From contig CM052357.1 of assembly GCA_028551475.1 (NCBI GenBank), forward strand, positions 19,701,931-19,765,930: a stretch of DNA of 64,000 nucleotides, in the 5' to 3' direction. The notes under the pieces are model-generated. The model did no database searches, had not been told where the DNA came from, and saw only the letters and a list, made by a program, of their open reading frames with translations. A program made the position numbers and the translations under genes. The stretch's first letter is position 1. Every line of letters begins with the position of its first letter. This stretch comes from Casuarina equisetifolia (taxonomy: Eukaryota > Streptophyta > Magnoliopsida > Fagales > Casuarinaceae). Of this stretch, positions 42,095-55,046 are shown piece after piece.

Positions 42095-44290
42095 CTACCT
42101 GAATGTTCCTCCGAATGTCGGAGTCCAAAAGTCTGCTGTGGTCTCGTTAGCAACTGGATATGTGCTTGAAATCGGAACCAAACAGAGCCCTCGGCTTCTT
42201 AGATCTTGTTTCAGGCCTTCAGTCTCCTTCTGCAGTTTATTAGAACCCTACAGCATAATCGAACGTGAATACTAAATGGTAACCCAAGAAACAAGAAGTG
42301 AAAAGGATGAACCAGAAAGCATTATACCTGCTGGTGTTGGATTGGAGTTCCATTTTTCAGATATGGGGTACTTAAGACCTGTTTACAGTTAAAAGCATAT
42401 ATTAGACTTCGTTTTTACCGATTAGGGTTCCTTATATGTTTATTTCTCAAGGAGGAAGCAGAAGACAACGGAACATACATCGACTTGATCATGGAGGAAC
42501 TTGATGTATTCAATAGCTTCGTGGAGAACGGAGGCTGTATCAGTCTGAAAGAAGAATATGAATCATGGTGAGCTTTGAATTATTCCACAAAAGTAAAGAT
42601 GTCTTTCCGATTACAGTTGTTGAAGAAGTAGGAAGAAAAGTCCAAAAAATTCACCTTTCCGAAAGGTGAAACCAATTGCTGAAGTGCAGTTATTCGGTCC
42701 CCCAGTTTCTCTTTCCGGACCTGAAGAAAACGCCATATGTTCTCAGCCGCTTCTTTGCAGAAAGAGCAAGACGAATGTGAAATAACAATAAATACAAAAA
42801 TAAAGATCCTTACGCTTCCACTACCCAAAAGGTAGATCGAATATATATCGTACCTTAAAAGTTGGCAACGGTGATGGAGTTTCAATTCTAGGCCTTTTGT
42901 TGAATACAGGTTCACAGCCACTTTTCTTCACTACTGAGACCGAATCTTGAACGTCTTCAATGGTGGGCTGAAAGTCCGATACGGAAACATTAGTGCCTAA
43001 ACCCTTGCTTCGGTGTTAATCATGAACTGATTTGATATTTACCTTTGCGTTGAGGTTCGAACACTTGGGTTTCTCTTGAAACGTCGGCACTAGATATTGT
43101 GGTTGTGATGAAGGGAAGATTCCGGGTCGAACATTGTCGCTTAGAACCGCCGTGGAAGCATTCCAAAAGGGTGTTTTATTGGAGAAGTGTAAGCCACAAG
43201 GTTGCTGCTTTGAGATGAAGGGAGGGAACTTTGGCCAAGAAGGCGATAGTTCATTACCGCTGGTTCCATAGTTGCCGGTGGATGAATAGCTCATGGACCG
43301 ATTGCTGAATACGGATTGCTGTGGTTGGGGTTGAGGTTGAGGTTGAGGTTCAGCATCAAATAAACCTTGTAACAATGTTGAAGGATACCCGTAAGAAGTT
43401 GAACCCACCGGAAAGCCGGCGGACAAGCCCTGGCTGGTTAGTGTAGAACTGCCGGTGCTACTGACAGTGTCCAAAGAAAATTCTTCATTTATAGAATTAA
43501 AGGCTGCGATGGACAAATCTTCACCTCCGCCGGAGAAATTCTTGGGGCTCCAATTCCTTTGGATTTGAGAAGAATCTACCCCTCTTTCGTGTTGGTAATT
43601 CAACCTTGAATTCATCTCTTCTTGCAGGATGGAACTATAATTGCTCTCAGCCTTCCCACTGCCGCGGCTGCAAAAAGAGAAGATAAAGGCCTCTGATTGG
43701 TACAGAATTCAATTCTCTTCCACAAACTGATGATTTAGATAAGTAAATTCTCCGTTGATCATATTGACTTCTTTTTACATATGAAAACTATCAGAAGTTA
43801 AACAAGTAACCTACTTTTTATTCCTTAAGTGGAACTTCTGGACTGTAAGATCTTCTAGGATTGGAAAAAACCATCATAAAGTTTTATATTAAAAATCTAA
43901 ACATCACAATTGTCATGACAGCTTTTGGTGCGCAGCAAATCAAGAAACTTACAGCAAAGCTTGGTTCCAATCCGTTGTTGCCGTCGTTTCCGACGACGAA
44001 AAGCCGAAACCCATCATTTGCAAGGTGGAATCAATCAAGACGCTACCGCCTCCAGCAGCAGAATCAGCCTGGTGAGGCTTCTGCACATCCTGGAAAACCA
44101 CGGACTTATCAGAAACCGAGTCGGTCTCCTCACACGACCTCCCCTTCAAGTCCACCATGTCCGACCACGCAAAGCCACTCGTGTCATTAAGTGCTACGGA
44201 ACACGGCGACGTGCTCCCGGTCAAGACGCTTCTGGGTGTACTCAACCACCAGTTGCCTCCACAAACCCCGGTCTGAAACTCCTCCGCCAT
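42095..44290 (-). CDS. bHLH transcription factor, bHLH123/bHLH112/bHLH68 group
   Basis: Seven exons on the minus strand, 44290-43953, 43667-43043, 42967-42854, 42720-42655, 42544-42479, 42378-42328 and 42247-42095, give 470 aa in continuous phase. The N-terminus MAEEFQTGVCGGNWW and DWNQALL...AESN...LQEEMNSR are typical of this group. The helix-loop-helix is split over exons 3-6: KRPRIETPSPLPTFK | VRKEKLGDRITALQQLVSPF | TDTASVLHEAIEYIKFLHDQV | VLSTPYLK. Exons 4 and 5 are both 66 bp. The basic region lacks the usual H-E-R residues for canonical E-box contact, a known trait of the group, so DNA preference may be atypical. A Pro-Gln repeat occupies ~219-230. Related Arabidopsis factors act in root and stress programmes; which member this is cannot be decided here. 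Confidence 0.92.
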
Positions 44291-44394
44291 GGCCAGGAAA
44301 AGAAAAGCTCGGCACTGTTGCTAGTTGTAAACGTGAACGAATGTAGTGTTGGTGTCTCGCTTAAGCTCATGAAAATCCTTCTGAGAGGGGTGTG

Positions 44395-44403
44395 ATTTAT
44401 ATA
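44395..44403 (-). promoter_or_regulatory. TATA box of the bHLH gene
   Basis: On the minus strand tatataaat lies ~105 bases before the start codon at 44290. A pyrimidine/purine array (44511-44558) is ~110 bases further upstream. Confidence 0.6.
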
Positions 44404-44510
44404 TGAAACGGTAGGACTGGAGTACGGTCCGTGGAAAATTTAATTACCGGAGTCCGGTTGACATTTCCATGAGATGATTGGACAAATGAGAGAAAGCATT
44501 TTGAATCGAA

Positions 44511-44558
44511 TTTTCTTTTCTTCTCTTTTCTTCTCTTTTCTTCTCTTTTTCTTTTCCT
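44511..44558. repeat. TTCTCTTTTC decanucleotide repeat upstream of the bHLH gene
   Basis: Three near-perfect 10-bp units (ttctcttttc) plus partial units. Seen from the gene this is a GA-rich purine array ~220-270 bases before the start codon. Confidence 0.85.
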
Positions 44559-44559
44559 T

Positions 44560-47500
44560 TCTACGATGTGTATTTTCTGGAGTATAATACTTTATGTTTG
44601 TTGAAAATTCTTGTTCCTTATAAATAAAGGGATATGGTATGATGATGATGGTGTTGCATCTGACTGCCACGTCATGATTTTGGACGAATAAGGCACCTGC
44701 TTTTTCCTAATCAGACGGATGGAATGCTTTGTTGATTATTATAAAGTGTAGGCTTGGATAAATCTGAACATTTGAGGACCATTCGGTATACCCTTTTTTT
44801 TTTTTCCTTTTATTTGTTTTTTTTTAATAGTCCAAATGTATGATTGTAGAAGGCTATGCGGTAGGTTACGTTTCTATATTCTAATCGGAGGACCCCTCCA
44901 GACGGGGATTAGGCGCGTGCTTCCCACTTGCAATGTAGCTGGAATGCCACCCAACTATAACTAATGTGTGGCCGAGCACAACGAAAATTTTGGGAAACGG
45001 TGGCTCAGCACATCGAAAGACAGTTTACGTGCTTATTCATCCAAGAGAAGATTTTAAAATAATAATAATAATAATTGGAATGCAATCGATTTTGATGAAA
45101 GATTTCATGTAAATTATTAGTTCAAACTTCAAGTGTAAGATGGGTTCCTAATTTTTTTTAAATAGATTTTCACTTGTACGATGGATTCTCTTAGTTCGAC
45201 AAAATTGTTTTAGGGTGGGCACAGCAGGTGGGGTACCAATTCTCTCAAGTGGGTTGTTGGTTATTTTTTCACTACTAACTCAACTAAGGTAAAGATAAAT
45301 ATACACCCTTGCTTGTTATTTATTTTCTTTTATATTGAGGTGGGGGTCAAGGGATTTAGGAAATTTATTTGGAGTGGATGATATCTCGAATCCCTACCAC
45401 TCAAGTGGTAATTCTCTAGGTGCTACTGAGTTGTGGGAGCTTGGATCCTTACTTGTTAGAGTTAATTATCTAATTACATTAACATGAATACCTTTGTAAG
45501 AGGAAATTTTAATCACCAAACTGAACCCCAACTTGTTGGACTCAAGTTGGGAGGATTTTGAATCCAAACCTGTGTAAGAGAAAACTTTAAACCACATCTT
45601 ATATGAACTCCTATGTTGGATTACTTGAAAGCCAAGGGGGTGTCCCCCTACATTGAAATGAATAGGTTTCAAGCAATGATAGGTCAGCTTTATCAATTGG
45701 GTTAGTACATGAGTACTTGTAATTAATGAGCTCAACTAGTATCCTTAAACCAAAGGTCTTGAACGGTTGGGGACTACCCTAAAGTCTTATTTTCTACTAT
45801 TAATAAAGAGAAAGAGAAAGAGACTGACATGCACACATATATAAATACACAAATTCTCATAATGATAAAGACAACTAGATATTGGGAGAGAGGAAAGATC
45901 ACCCTAGGGAGGTTTCTTGCTGCTTTCATTCAATTCTTTAAAATTTGAAGTCAATATAGACAAACCCTACACTAATATTATAAATTCATAAAACATGGTT
46001 CATTTTTTAACTTTTCAAAATCAAACTTAGACTTAAACTCTCTTTAGAAGTTTAAAGATCAAATCTAAAAACCTTGATTAGGATGAAATGACTTTTTGGT
46101 TGGGTTGGAAAAGAAAACTATTTCCAAATGTTTTATCTACTTAATAGCACTTAGAATAATGCCTCAAATATAGGAAACTAAACTTAGAAAAACCATGCAC
46201 CGCACGATTTGCAAATAGAAGTCACAGCAACCAAAACTAGAACGACAATTTCTAATCAAATTAGATCCATTTACTAGTTTGACACTTCATGAATAAGTCT
46301 TGTTCATATTCCTGAGGATGCCTAAGATATTTCTCCCATCTAATGAAAAAGATATGACAGGTATATTAGCTTGACAAATACGCGTGGAATTTGACCAATT
46401 GGTTGCAATAAGCAATCCCCTCCAGTGCCAAGAAATTCACAAATTGGAGAACGTATGGTCTATGTGATTCAGACTTCATGACACGCAAAAGACTCCTGAA
46501 ATGCTGAATTTATTGGAAGTGAGAAGAAAAGACATCAAGTGATGGAGCTAGTAAACGTGAAGATGTGAGAAAACAACATCACAATTGGTTGACTCCACAA
46601 TTTCCCGCTTAATTTATTTCTGAAAACGCGTTGTGGAATTCTCGGAAGGTGATGCCTGTAGGACCTCCAAATACAAGAGGACACCGGACCACAAGGACCC
46701 TCTCATTGCCGGTCAAGTTCAACTGTGTGGCCTTCAAGTTTAGGCTAAATAAGCCAACCAGAGCCTCAGCTTCACAAAACTATAATTAATTTCAACTCTT
46801 TTTTTTTCTTTTTCCTAATGTGAGGATCCATAGACTTCGCAAGGAATAATTCCTCCGTAACATTAGATATATCTCAGTTGACTTTCTGTCAGTGGAAAGT
46901 CAAGAGCAAGTTAGGTCAGATCCATGAACTCCTGGTTTCCTAGAAAATGCAAGGGAAAACGACTTGTTTTTTCCTCTATTTTTCTTCCGTTCGCCCACTT
47001 GACTTTAATTCGCAATTGGCCTTACTCTAGTTGTGTTTTCAACCTAAAAGACTTTTGTCAGCGACCCACGTGGGGAAGATATTGGTTATGTGTATTAATC
47101 ACATAAAAGTTTGTCATTTTTATCTCCATTTAGCTGATTTTTTGGTGATTCGTCGTATCAAGATGGACCTCCACCGGATATCGACCTTAACTCCAGAGTC
47201 TAACAAGGCAAATGATCCCACCCTACCCAATTTGCGCCTTTGTCTTCTTTTTCATTTTCTTCAAAAAGAAAATCCTGATAGTCAAACTTGACTTTGCCAT
47301 AAAGGTTTCTGTCGAAGACATAAACCATCAAGCAAAAGATTTTGATGGACTAAATCCACACAAGTCTATGCTCCAAGATTTGCCTCTGCAGCCCTATTTT
47401 TCTACCACAAGAATGGTCATTTTCAAAAAACCAGTAGGTGGGCAGAAAAAAGGATGCTTACAATTGAGTGAATGCAACAATGAGGAGAAAAGAAACACTA

Positions 47501-50500
47501 AATATTTTATAGCTTTTTAAACATGAAATGATTATAAATTGTATAGCTTTATCATTTTCTGATTCAAATTGAAACGAACGAGCCTAATACAATTATCTTA
47601 TGGAAAATACAATGCCTCATGTAAGCCCTCAAACAGTCAATAATGAGCATCATTAGGCAGCTTCCCAACATACCTAATGAGACATTTTCTCAACAACTAT
47701 CTCAAATTATTATATTAATAATGTGAGATATATATCGTGTAATAAATGTGTTCTTCACCCACTTACAGATTTGCCCTATGAGTTTATATATATATCAATA
47801 AACATAGATACCCATGTACACAATTTACAGTTGAATTTGGGATAAAAAGGTTTTAAGCAATACCTAATCAAAAGGTAACAATTATTCCCAATTGGGAGAG
47901 GCAATTGTCGAGAAAGAATTTACCTTTGACAAGGCCTATGAATTTGTTACATCCGTTGATCAACAAAAACAATATCAGAGAAGTAAAGAATTTAAGTCTT
48001 AAGCTTAACTTTTTAGCTTTTCAAACCGACAATCCTTGCAAAGAGAGCGCAGATTTGTCCTCCTTATGACCAATGTGGACGGGGATGACTCAGCGTAGGA
48101 CCCAGGAAGGGGGCGCGCGTGGGAGGCACTTTGGACCCCCCAGGCTACGCAAGGGTCAAAGGTCCAACGTGACTTGTTCTTTCTTCGAATGGCGTAGCAG
48201 AGACGGACGCATCTTCTTCCTGCATCCTCAGCCCTCCACGACCTGGTAGACGCCTGATGCCGACATGAACGGCGGAGATTGAAGTAAACCTTTGAACCGC
48301 CACCCTACTTTTAGATTTTGAAACCCCAAAAAACCAGAAATAAAAAGAGGAAAAGAACAAAAGCGACGAAATATTTTACTGCCTATTTGGATTTTTATTA
48401 CGAATTTCATCGTTCAAGGACTCAATAATTCTGAAGGGGACCAATTCGTGTTCTTATCGACGGATTCAAGCTCTTTGGCAAAGACCCGGATTCACAATTC
48501 CTAGGCATCCTCATCATCATCATGGAGCGAGCTGCGGAACCCATATCGACCTTTCAACTGGATTCATCCAGATAGTGTGTTGTATCTATCAGCTTCTTGG
48601 TTTAAAGAACATAAAATCTGTAATACTTTTGCTCCCTGCATAATGGATCATGCTTTCCATAGAGGCAAATCACTGTCTCGGTATCTCTTTTCTGAATAAA
48701 GTAATGTTCCAACTAGGGCTTAGCCCATCAGGAAGATCTTTTCCTGCCCCACGTTTTAACCAATCAGCTGCTATAAGAGAATGTCTAGTTCCCTACGGAT
48801 GCCCATCTGAGTGGAGATCTTCCATTTTTAGAGGAGAAAGAGCAGCATCCGTGCTGAACATGTATGTAATAACAAATCAGAGTGCTCCGTGCTTGGATTA
48901 ATTGGACCAGGCAGCGCGTGGCATAAAGAGAGCTCTCGGTGATTGAGCTTATATGGTGGCTACCTAACTAAGACAGATCGACCCTCTTGATATCTGGGGG
49001 CCAAGACACTCGAGTGGTCACCGCTTCCCTAATGTCGACGAAAAAGGAGATTAGGTCACCCCTTGGATTTTCTTCTTGTCTTCTTTCGCTTTCAGAATGT
49101 TCCTTCGCGTCAAAAATGATCGCGATTGGACCTCCATGCCCTTAGCTCATGTCATCGCTTATGACTCCCTACCATAACCGGGGAGTTGTCAAGAAAGTCA
49201 TTATGAAAAAGAATAAAAATAAACTATATCGATCAATGAGCTGATGAAAAACATTGGCCTTTGGACAAATATTTCATCATAAATCCACCTGCATCCGCCT
49301 AATGTTCGCTTTTGAAACAATAACCGGTGTAAAACCTGATCATTCTGACCATAAAAGCACGTTCTTAGGCCGATAAACGTCACCACACACATAATAGATT
49401 GCAGAATCGAAAGAAAGCCCCCAAATGAATAGTTAGTACCACGCCGGGAGCTTATCCCGGCATTACCCGATTAATCACCACCGCAAACTCCTTGCCAAAG
49501 AACGACGTAGAGAGTGCAAATAGCTGCACTATGTGATATACGTATATGTATAGGTTCTGATGTCATTCTTGGGTAATACTGAGGTGTGCAAGAGGACCCC
49601 CTGTGGGAGCTTCGCCGCTAAAGAGTCAGGAAAGTACCACGGGATCACGTGGCGGTGTACAGAGAGGAAAACACGTGCAGATGACCCACAGGCAAAATGC
49701 AACTAGTTCACTCCGGCAGACGAGAGAGAGAGATAGAGATGACAGATAAACAAATGAAACGAAGAATGGCCCCATGAGTTTGTGGCCAGGAGTTGACCAT
49801 GCGTGTTTCGAGTTGCAATTGGAAGTAAACTTGTCCATGCGTGAATCCGCGGGCGTGGAGCAACCTTAGTCAACCTCAAACTCAGTAAAACGTGCACCAT
49901 AAGAGCCGCCCACTTGTCTCTTTTCTTATCATTTTCCTGCCATCCTACCTTTATTTCGGGTAGTGTGTTTATTTCCCCAGATGTTCATCAAAGGATGGGA
50001 AAAACATACTTATTTGTCGTGATGGATGCCGGTATCATTAAAGAAAACAATGGGCCATCCAAATTTGCTACTGCAATTCGGACACAAGAAAGCCCCGGAA
50101 TGTCCTGAAATGTTACTCTCCAAAGCCAAAACTATATTTTCAACGCCAAATATTGAAAGATACTGGAACTTAACCGCAACCAGGGATAAATGTCAACCCC
50201 TTTCACAATTGCTAGTGAATAATCGAGTTTAATATGCAAGTGGGATGAAGGAGTTGAAACGGAACTAAGTAATCAATATTTTAGTTGTATTTTTCTTTCC
50301 AATATTTATGAAAAATGATGAAGACAAGCTGGGGGCAACAACCCACTTAAGGGCCAAATGGGACTGTCGACAGTTTTTAATATATGCTTATTGACATGCT
50401 CAATGAGAAGATGATTACATAGAAAATTAAGCCTCTAACCTCGCTTGGGTTGCTTTTTCCTGCCGTCCTACATCAGACTCTATCATTCAACAACAATTAT

Positions 50501-53219
50501 TAATGTCTAGTCTGCATCATGGTTTACCAGCTCGTTCTAATCCTTGTAATCCTTACCTAACACCCTCTCTTTCTCCTTTCGTCTTTTAATTTTTTTAACT
50601 GGGTTTTGCTTCCTCTGTGGACTTGCCTCTGAAAATTGACTTCTGAAAGTCTTATCCTTTTTTTTTTTCCTTTTCAGCATTTACTCAAAAGAGAGATCCA
50701 GAATTCCAAAGAGTGCCGTCTCATTAATCATTGGCTTTGCGGACTCGTGAAATGTCACCGAACTAGTCTTCCCCGAGGTGGGGTTGACATGATAATTGAC
50801 TCGCGTTGATGAAAACATTCTCACTGGACCCACGTTTCCAAACCCTCAAAATTCTTAGAAGATAGGCGCAAGACATTCATTGAAACATGGGCCATTCCGT
50901 GTCTCATCACTTCTTCACCCACATCTTTCCTTGCTTAATTACAATGTGATTAGAGCTTTTGGATTTTCTTTAATTTGTCTTATAGAGACCCATTTGAAAT
51001 CTTTGCTTTTCTCGATTCATTATCTGACTCCGACTGTCTTCTTTTCACAACCATGAGTGCCTGCTTGAGTGTCGTGCCATCCAATTAACCTGTCGCACAT
51101 AGGTTTACATCATAAGATTACTGCCTTATTAGGACCCAACATTTTTCATGCGCCATTATATTGTTGTCAAATTCTTATTTCTCTTCAGCATAACACGTAG
51201 GTCCTCCCCAGGTGCCGGATCCTATTGCATGACATTGTTATTACGTCACAGAAGAACAATTTTGCATCAGGGTCAATTTAATTCTAATTGATCGAAGGAC
51301 TTTCAAGAGCCGTGGACTGAGGAAGTTGTATAAGTTAGTATTCGTTTTAGGTTTCATGATGGTAAAGTGGAGCTGAGAGATGGGTTGGACCTACTCTTTC
51401 TACCTCTTTTCTACACTCTCATTATTGCTTTGGAAAAAATTTATCCATACCCATCAAACATTTTCCCTCCCCCAGCGACACCTATCCCTATCTAAGATCA
51501 CTTAGCCCTGAAGTCAGATCCTGGCGAGCATTTAAGCCTCCCGGATTAGGTTCTTGTCCGTCTAGAGGTCTTTCTGATGACTACAGCTTTTATTTTATCG
51601 AACTTAATCCATTCAACTTTGGTGACTTAAACCATACATTTATGCCACAACTTTATGGTAACACGAGCTGATCTTCATGGAAAGGTCGTACCCTCCATGC
51701 CTCATTTCTGCAATGGCTGTTAGGGATATCCGCGTGTACCAGGCAGATTGGTGAGGAAGTTGGGATGGTTAAGTAACTTGCCCTACATTACAACACAAAC
51801 AAACAAACACAAAAGCAAAAACTGAGCAGCATCATATGCAACAGCTTTTGTATTATCCTAGTTCGAAGACAATTAAGAATGTCATTCACGAGTAGATAAC
51901 TCGATCTTGTTACGTTTGATGTACCGCTTAAAAGTCAAACAAAACGTGACATAACCCAGAGTTGATAAGGTCAATATTGCTTCCGTTCAAGGAATACTAC
52001 CTTCCAGAGGTCCCCTAAAAGAAGGTGAAACTGCCCCTGTGAAGCTTTAGTTGATAATAAACCTGCAAGGGTTTGTTGGCCTCAACTGAAAAAAATAATT
52101 GACAAGCCATTGTCTAATCCCCTTGATCTTGGAAATTCCAAGCACTACATCCGAGGAAAATATATAAATGAAAGGAGACGCTACACATATGTACAAGGGT
52201 TGGTTGGCTTTTGCTCCTATGCTCTTAAGTTTCTTCTTCCTTATTCTCTGCATATCTCCATAAATAATATGTTTCTGTTAAACTACGATAAAACAATAAG
52301 ATTTGGTCAAATTATTGTAGTAGAACAGAGATTCGAGGATAATTTTGTATGGCGAGCTCCCTTCTTTGTCGTCCACATGCCCCTAAAAAGACTAAAATCT
52401 CGTTGACATAAAACGTTTGGCTCTTTCCTTGATTTTTTTTTTTTTTTGACTTGATTTGATAGTTTAGGTGACGCAGCATGAACCTACTCTTGTAAGTACT
52501 CGACACAAGGAAGCAATTTGTCAATTCATGAAGGTCTAAAGAGTCTTGATAATTTAGACTTAATTTCTTTGCTATTTGAGTAATCAAGGTGAAGAAATTA
52601 GAGGTCGGGGGTGAGAATAACAGCACATCGACTACTAATTGTCGCATAAAGATAATCAGATACAAACCTTAGCGTCCAAAAGTGAGTATTGAGGATTGGA
52701 CATAAACTTTTATCTGTTTTTTCAAAGTGTCAAATTTACTACTAAAATTATGATTGAGAAACTCTCAATGACGTAATTTGAATTTAAAAGTTTTGGATGT
52801 TATTGTTAGTCAAATGCATGATCTACTCTGATTAGGATATAGATAAGTTTGGTATCTAAATTAAGGAATTACTTAACGAAAATGATGTAAGAAAGATGAA
52901 CAATCCTTATCAAAGGAGTTCGGTCGTGTAAGTTTAGAGTTTAATCTCATGGAATTACTTAACCCAATCGAGCCCAACTTGAGTTGGCCCATATGTCTAC
53001 AATGGCGGACTCGAAGTTTCATGCATTCAATGCCCCAACAGAGAGATTCATCGTCGGCCCATCGGTGGACCGGACGTTAGGCTTTCGAAATGGGCTGCTC
53101 AGGGATCGATGTCCTTTCAAGCAACAAAAATCTGAGCCTCTGTAATAGCCTTATCCCCACAAACAGGTTGTTTTGTTTTCCGTTGCAGGCGAGTGAGCGA
53201 GTTTGCGGATCCTCCTCCA
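44560..53219. other. Intergenic between bHLH and MORF9 genes
   Basis: Nearly 9 kb with no supportable gene; all open frames are short and unrecognised. An AAT run lies at ~45057-45075, a possible SINE at 45380-45435, and a GC-richer island at ~48040-48320 that stands out from the AT-rich surroundings. The last ~200 bases are the MORF9 promoter and leader. Confidence 0.5.
45380..45435 (-). mobile_element. tRNA-derived SINE fragment (weak candidate)
   Basis: On the minus strand aactcagtagcac (45432-45420) resembles an A box and ggattcgagat (45393-45383) a B box, ~27 bases apart. No ends, tail or target duplication were found. Confidence 0.3.
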
Positions 53220-55046
53220 ATGGCAACCCTTGGTCTCTCTCTCGTCCCTAAACCCCTAACCCCGTTCTCTCTCTCCAAGCCCTCTACCCCCACTCTCGCT
53301 CTGAGTTCCACGCCTTGTCTTCGCCTACGTTACACTAGCCCGCACTTCAACCCGGCCGCCGTCAAATCTCGGCCGGTCATCCGAGCTGCAGCCATTGATG
53401 GGGATTACTCGTCCAAGAGAAGCAGTGGCAGTAGCAGTGGCGAGCCCAGGGAGACCATCATGCTACCCGGTTGCGACTACAACCACTGGCTGATAGTGAT
53501 GGAGTTTCCCAAGGACCCTGCGCCCTCGAGAGAGCAGATGATTGACACTTACCTCAACACCCTCGCCACTGTGCTCGGCAGGTCCGTTCTCTTTTATTGT
53601 TTATTGTTGTTCTTGTTGTTCTTGTTGTTGTTTCTGTATGCTTGCTCAGGAAAGGGAGTTTTATGAGTTGGGTCGAGGTTGGGTTCGGATTGTTGCTCTT
53701 TCTGTGCGACTAAAATAAAAATATGTAAAGAAGGTGGCATTTGGCATGCCGTTTGGGGGAGAAATATGTTCCTAGAATGATGAATGATCGGATATAAAGG
53801 ACTGGGTTTTGTTTGCAAGTGATGATTTTGAAGATGACTTGCATTTCGGAAATGATATTTTACTAATTTGCAGCGCGGAGAGGTATGCTTTTCCCATTTG
53901 TTTGGAAAGGAAATAGTTTATTGTTCTTGGTAGTGAGTAGTTTTTTCTGTTTTTAAAGAATCAGCATGGATTAGTGATTTATGTGTTTTGCCGTAGTGAT
54001 GCTTGCTTCTTTAGAATGAGGCATTTGAGGTTATTTGAAGGCCTCTTTGCTAAGGCCGGAGATCTTAGTTTCCAGATATTGCCGGTGACTTTAATAGCTT
54101 ACTACATCTTTGAGTTTCCTAAACTTAGAATTTCAAATGTTATCTGATTCTTTGCAATCAAACATAGACTTGAATTATTTCGTTAATCGTTTTGCACTTA
54201 TCTTAGTTGCTTTTGTGAACTTAAATTTAAATCATTTTTGGTTTCCCTAAAGAAGAAAGATATCTTAAATTGATACTCGTACAGTTTAAGATTGTCCATT
54301 TGATGTCCCATTTGGGTTTTTTTTTTCTACGATGATAATTTTCCCACTAGTTTAAGATTGTCCAATCATAGTATAAAGATGCACAATTCTGATGGGGCTT
54401 TTGTAAATAATCATGTACTGTTATGTTGATGATTTTGAACCTGTAGTTATATAGGTGGCATCCTTTCTACTGTTATTGCTTCACTAATAGGACAAGTTGT
54501 TGATGTGTCAGCATGGAAGAAGCAAAGAAAAATATGTATGCTTTCAGTACCACTACTTACACTGGATTCCAGTGCACTGTTGATGAAGAAACCTCTGAGA
54601 AATTCAAGGGTAGGTAGCAACGTCAAGCAATTATCTCGTTGGAATATAGGTTTGTTTATTTACATTCAACATTCTAATATATCTTCAAGTGCATCATTGT
54701 AGGATTGCCTGGGGTTCTCTGGGTATTGCCAGACTCATACATAGACGTTAAGAATAAAGACTACGGAGGTGATTGACATTTTTTCTTTACACTCACTTAT
54801 CCTAATGATTTTGTGATGATTTCCAAAATCTTTATGGACTTATGTTTCTTTGTCTTATAATTTATCTCTTCCTTAGGGGACAAGTACGTCAATGGAGAGA
54901 TAATTCCCTGCAACTACCCTACTTATCAGCCAAAACGTAGTGGATCAAAATCTGGGAGTAGAAGGTACGAGAGACGGAGGGATGGTCCCCCTCCAGATAG
55001 AAGACCCAGACAAGGGGCAACTACTTCAGACCCGGCCTCTAGTTGA
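53220..55046 (+). CDS. MORF9: Multiple organellar RNA editing factor, MORF9-like (plastid)
   Basis: Exons 53220-53581, 54512-54609, 54703-54768 and 54877-55046 give 231 aa. A Ser/Thr/Pro-rich N-terminus without acidic residues (~1-55) looks like a chloroplast transit peptide. The MORF box follows: [19 protein letters not shown] (~78-96), [58 protein letters not shown], and [11 protein letters not shown]. The C-terminus is Arg/Pro-rich ([18 protein letters not shown]). This matches Arabidopsis MORF9 (At1g11430) as I recall it. MORF proteins bind the PLS repeats of PPR editing factors and are needed for C-to-U editing at many plastid sites; MORF9 works with MORF2. An in-frame GTG at 53193 is upstream; the ATG fits the transit peptide. 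Intron 1 (930 bp) has a TTGTTC-like repeat near its donor. Confidence 0.95.

Noticed and set aside
43861..44395. Plus-strand open frames opposite bHLH exon 1
   Set aside because: They are antisense shadows of a well-supported minus-strand exon.
47031..47520. Overlapping open frames between bHLH and MORF9 genes
   Set aside because: Short, unrecognised, and not joined by convincing splice sites.
53193..53219. Extended MORF9 start
   Set aside because: It would begin at GTG; the ATG at 53220 gives a normal transit peptide.
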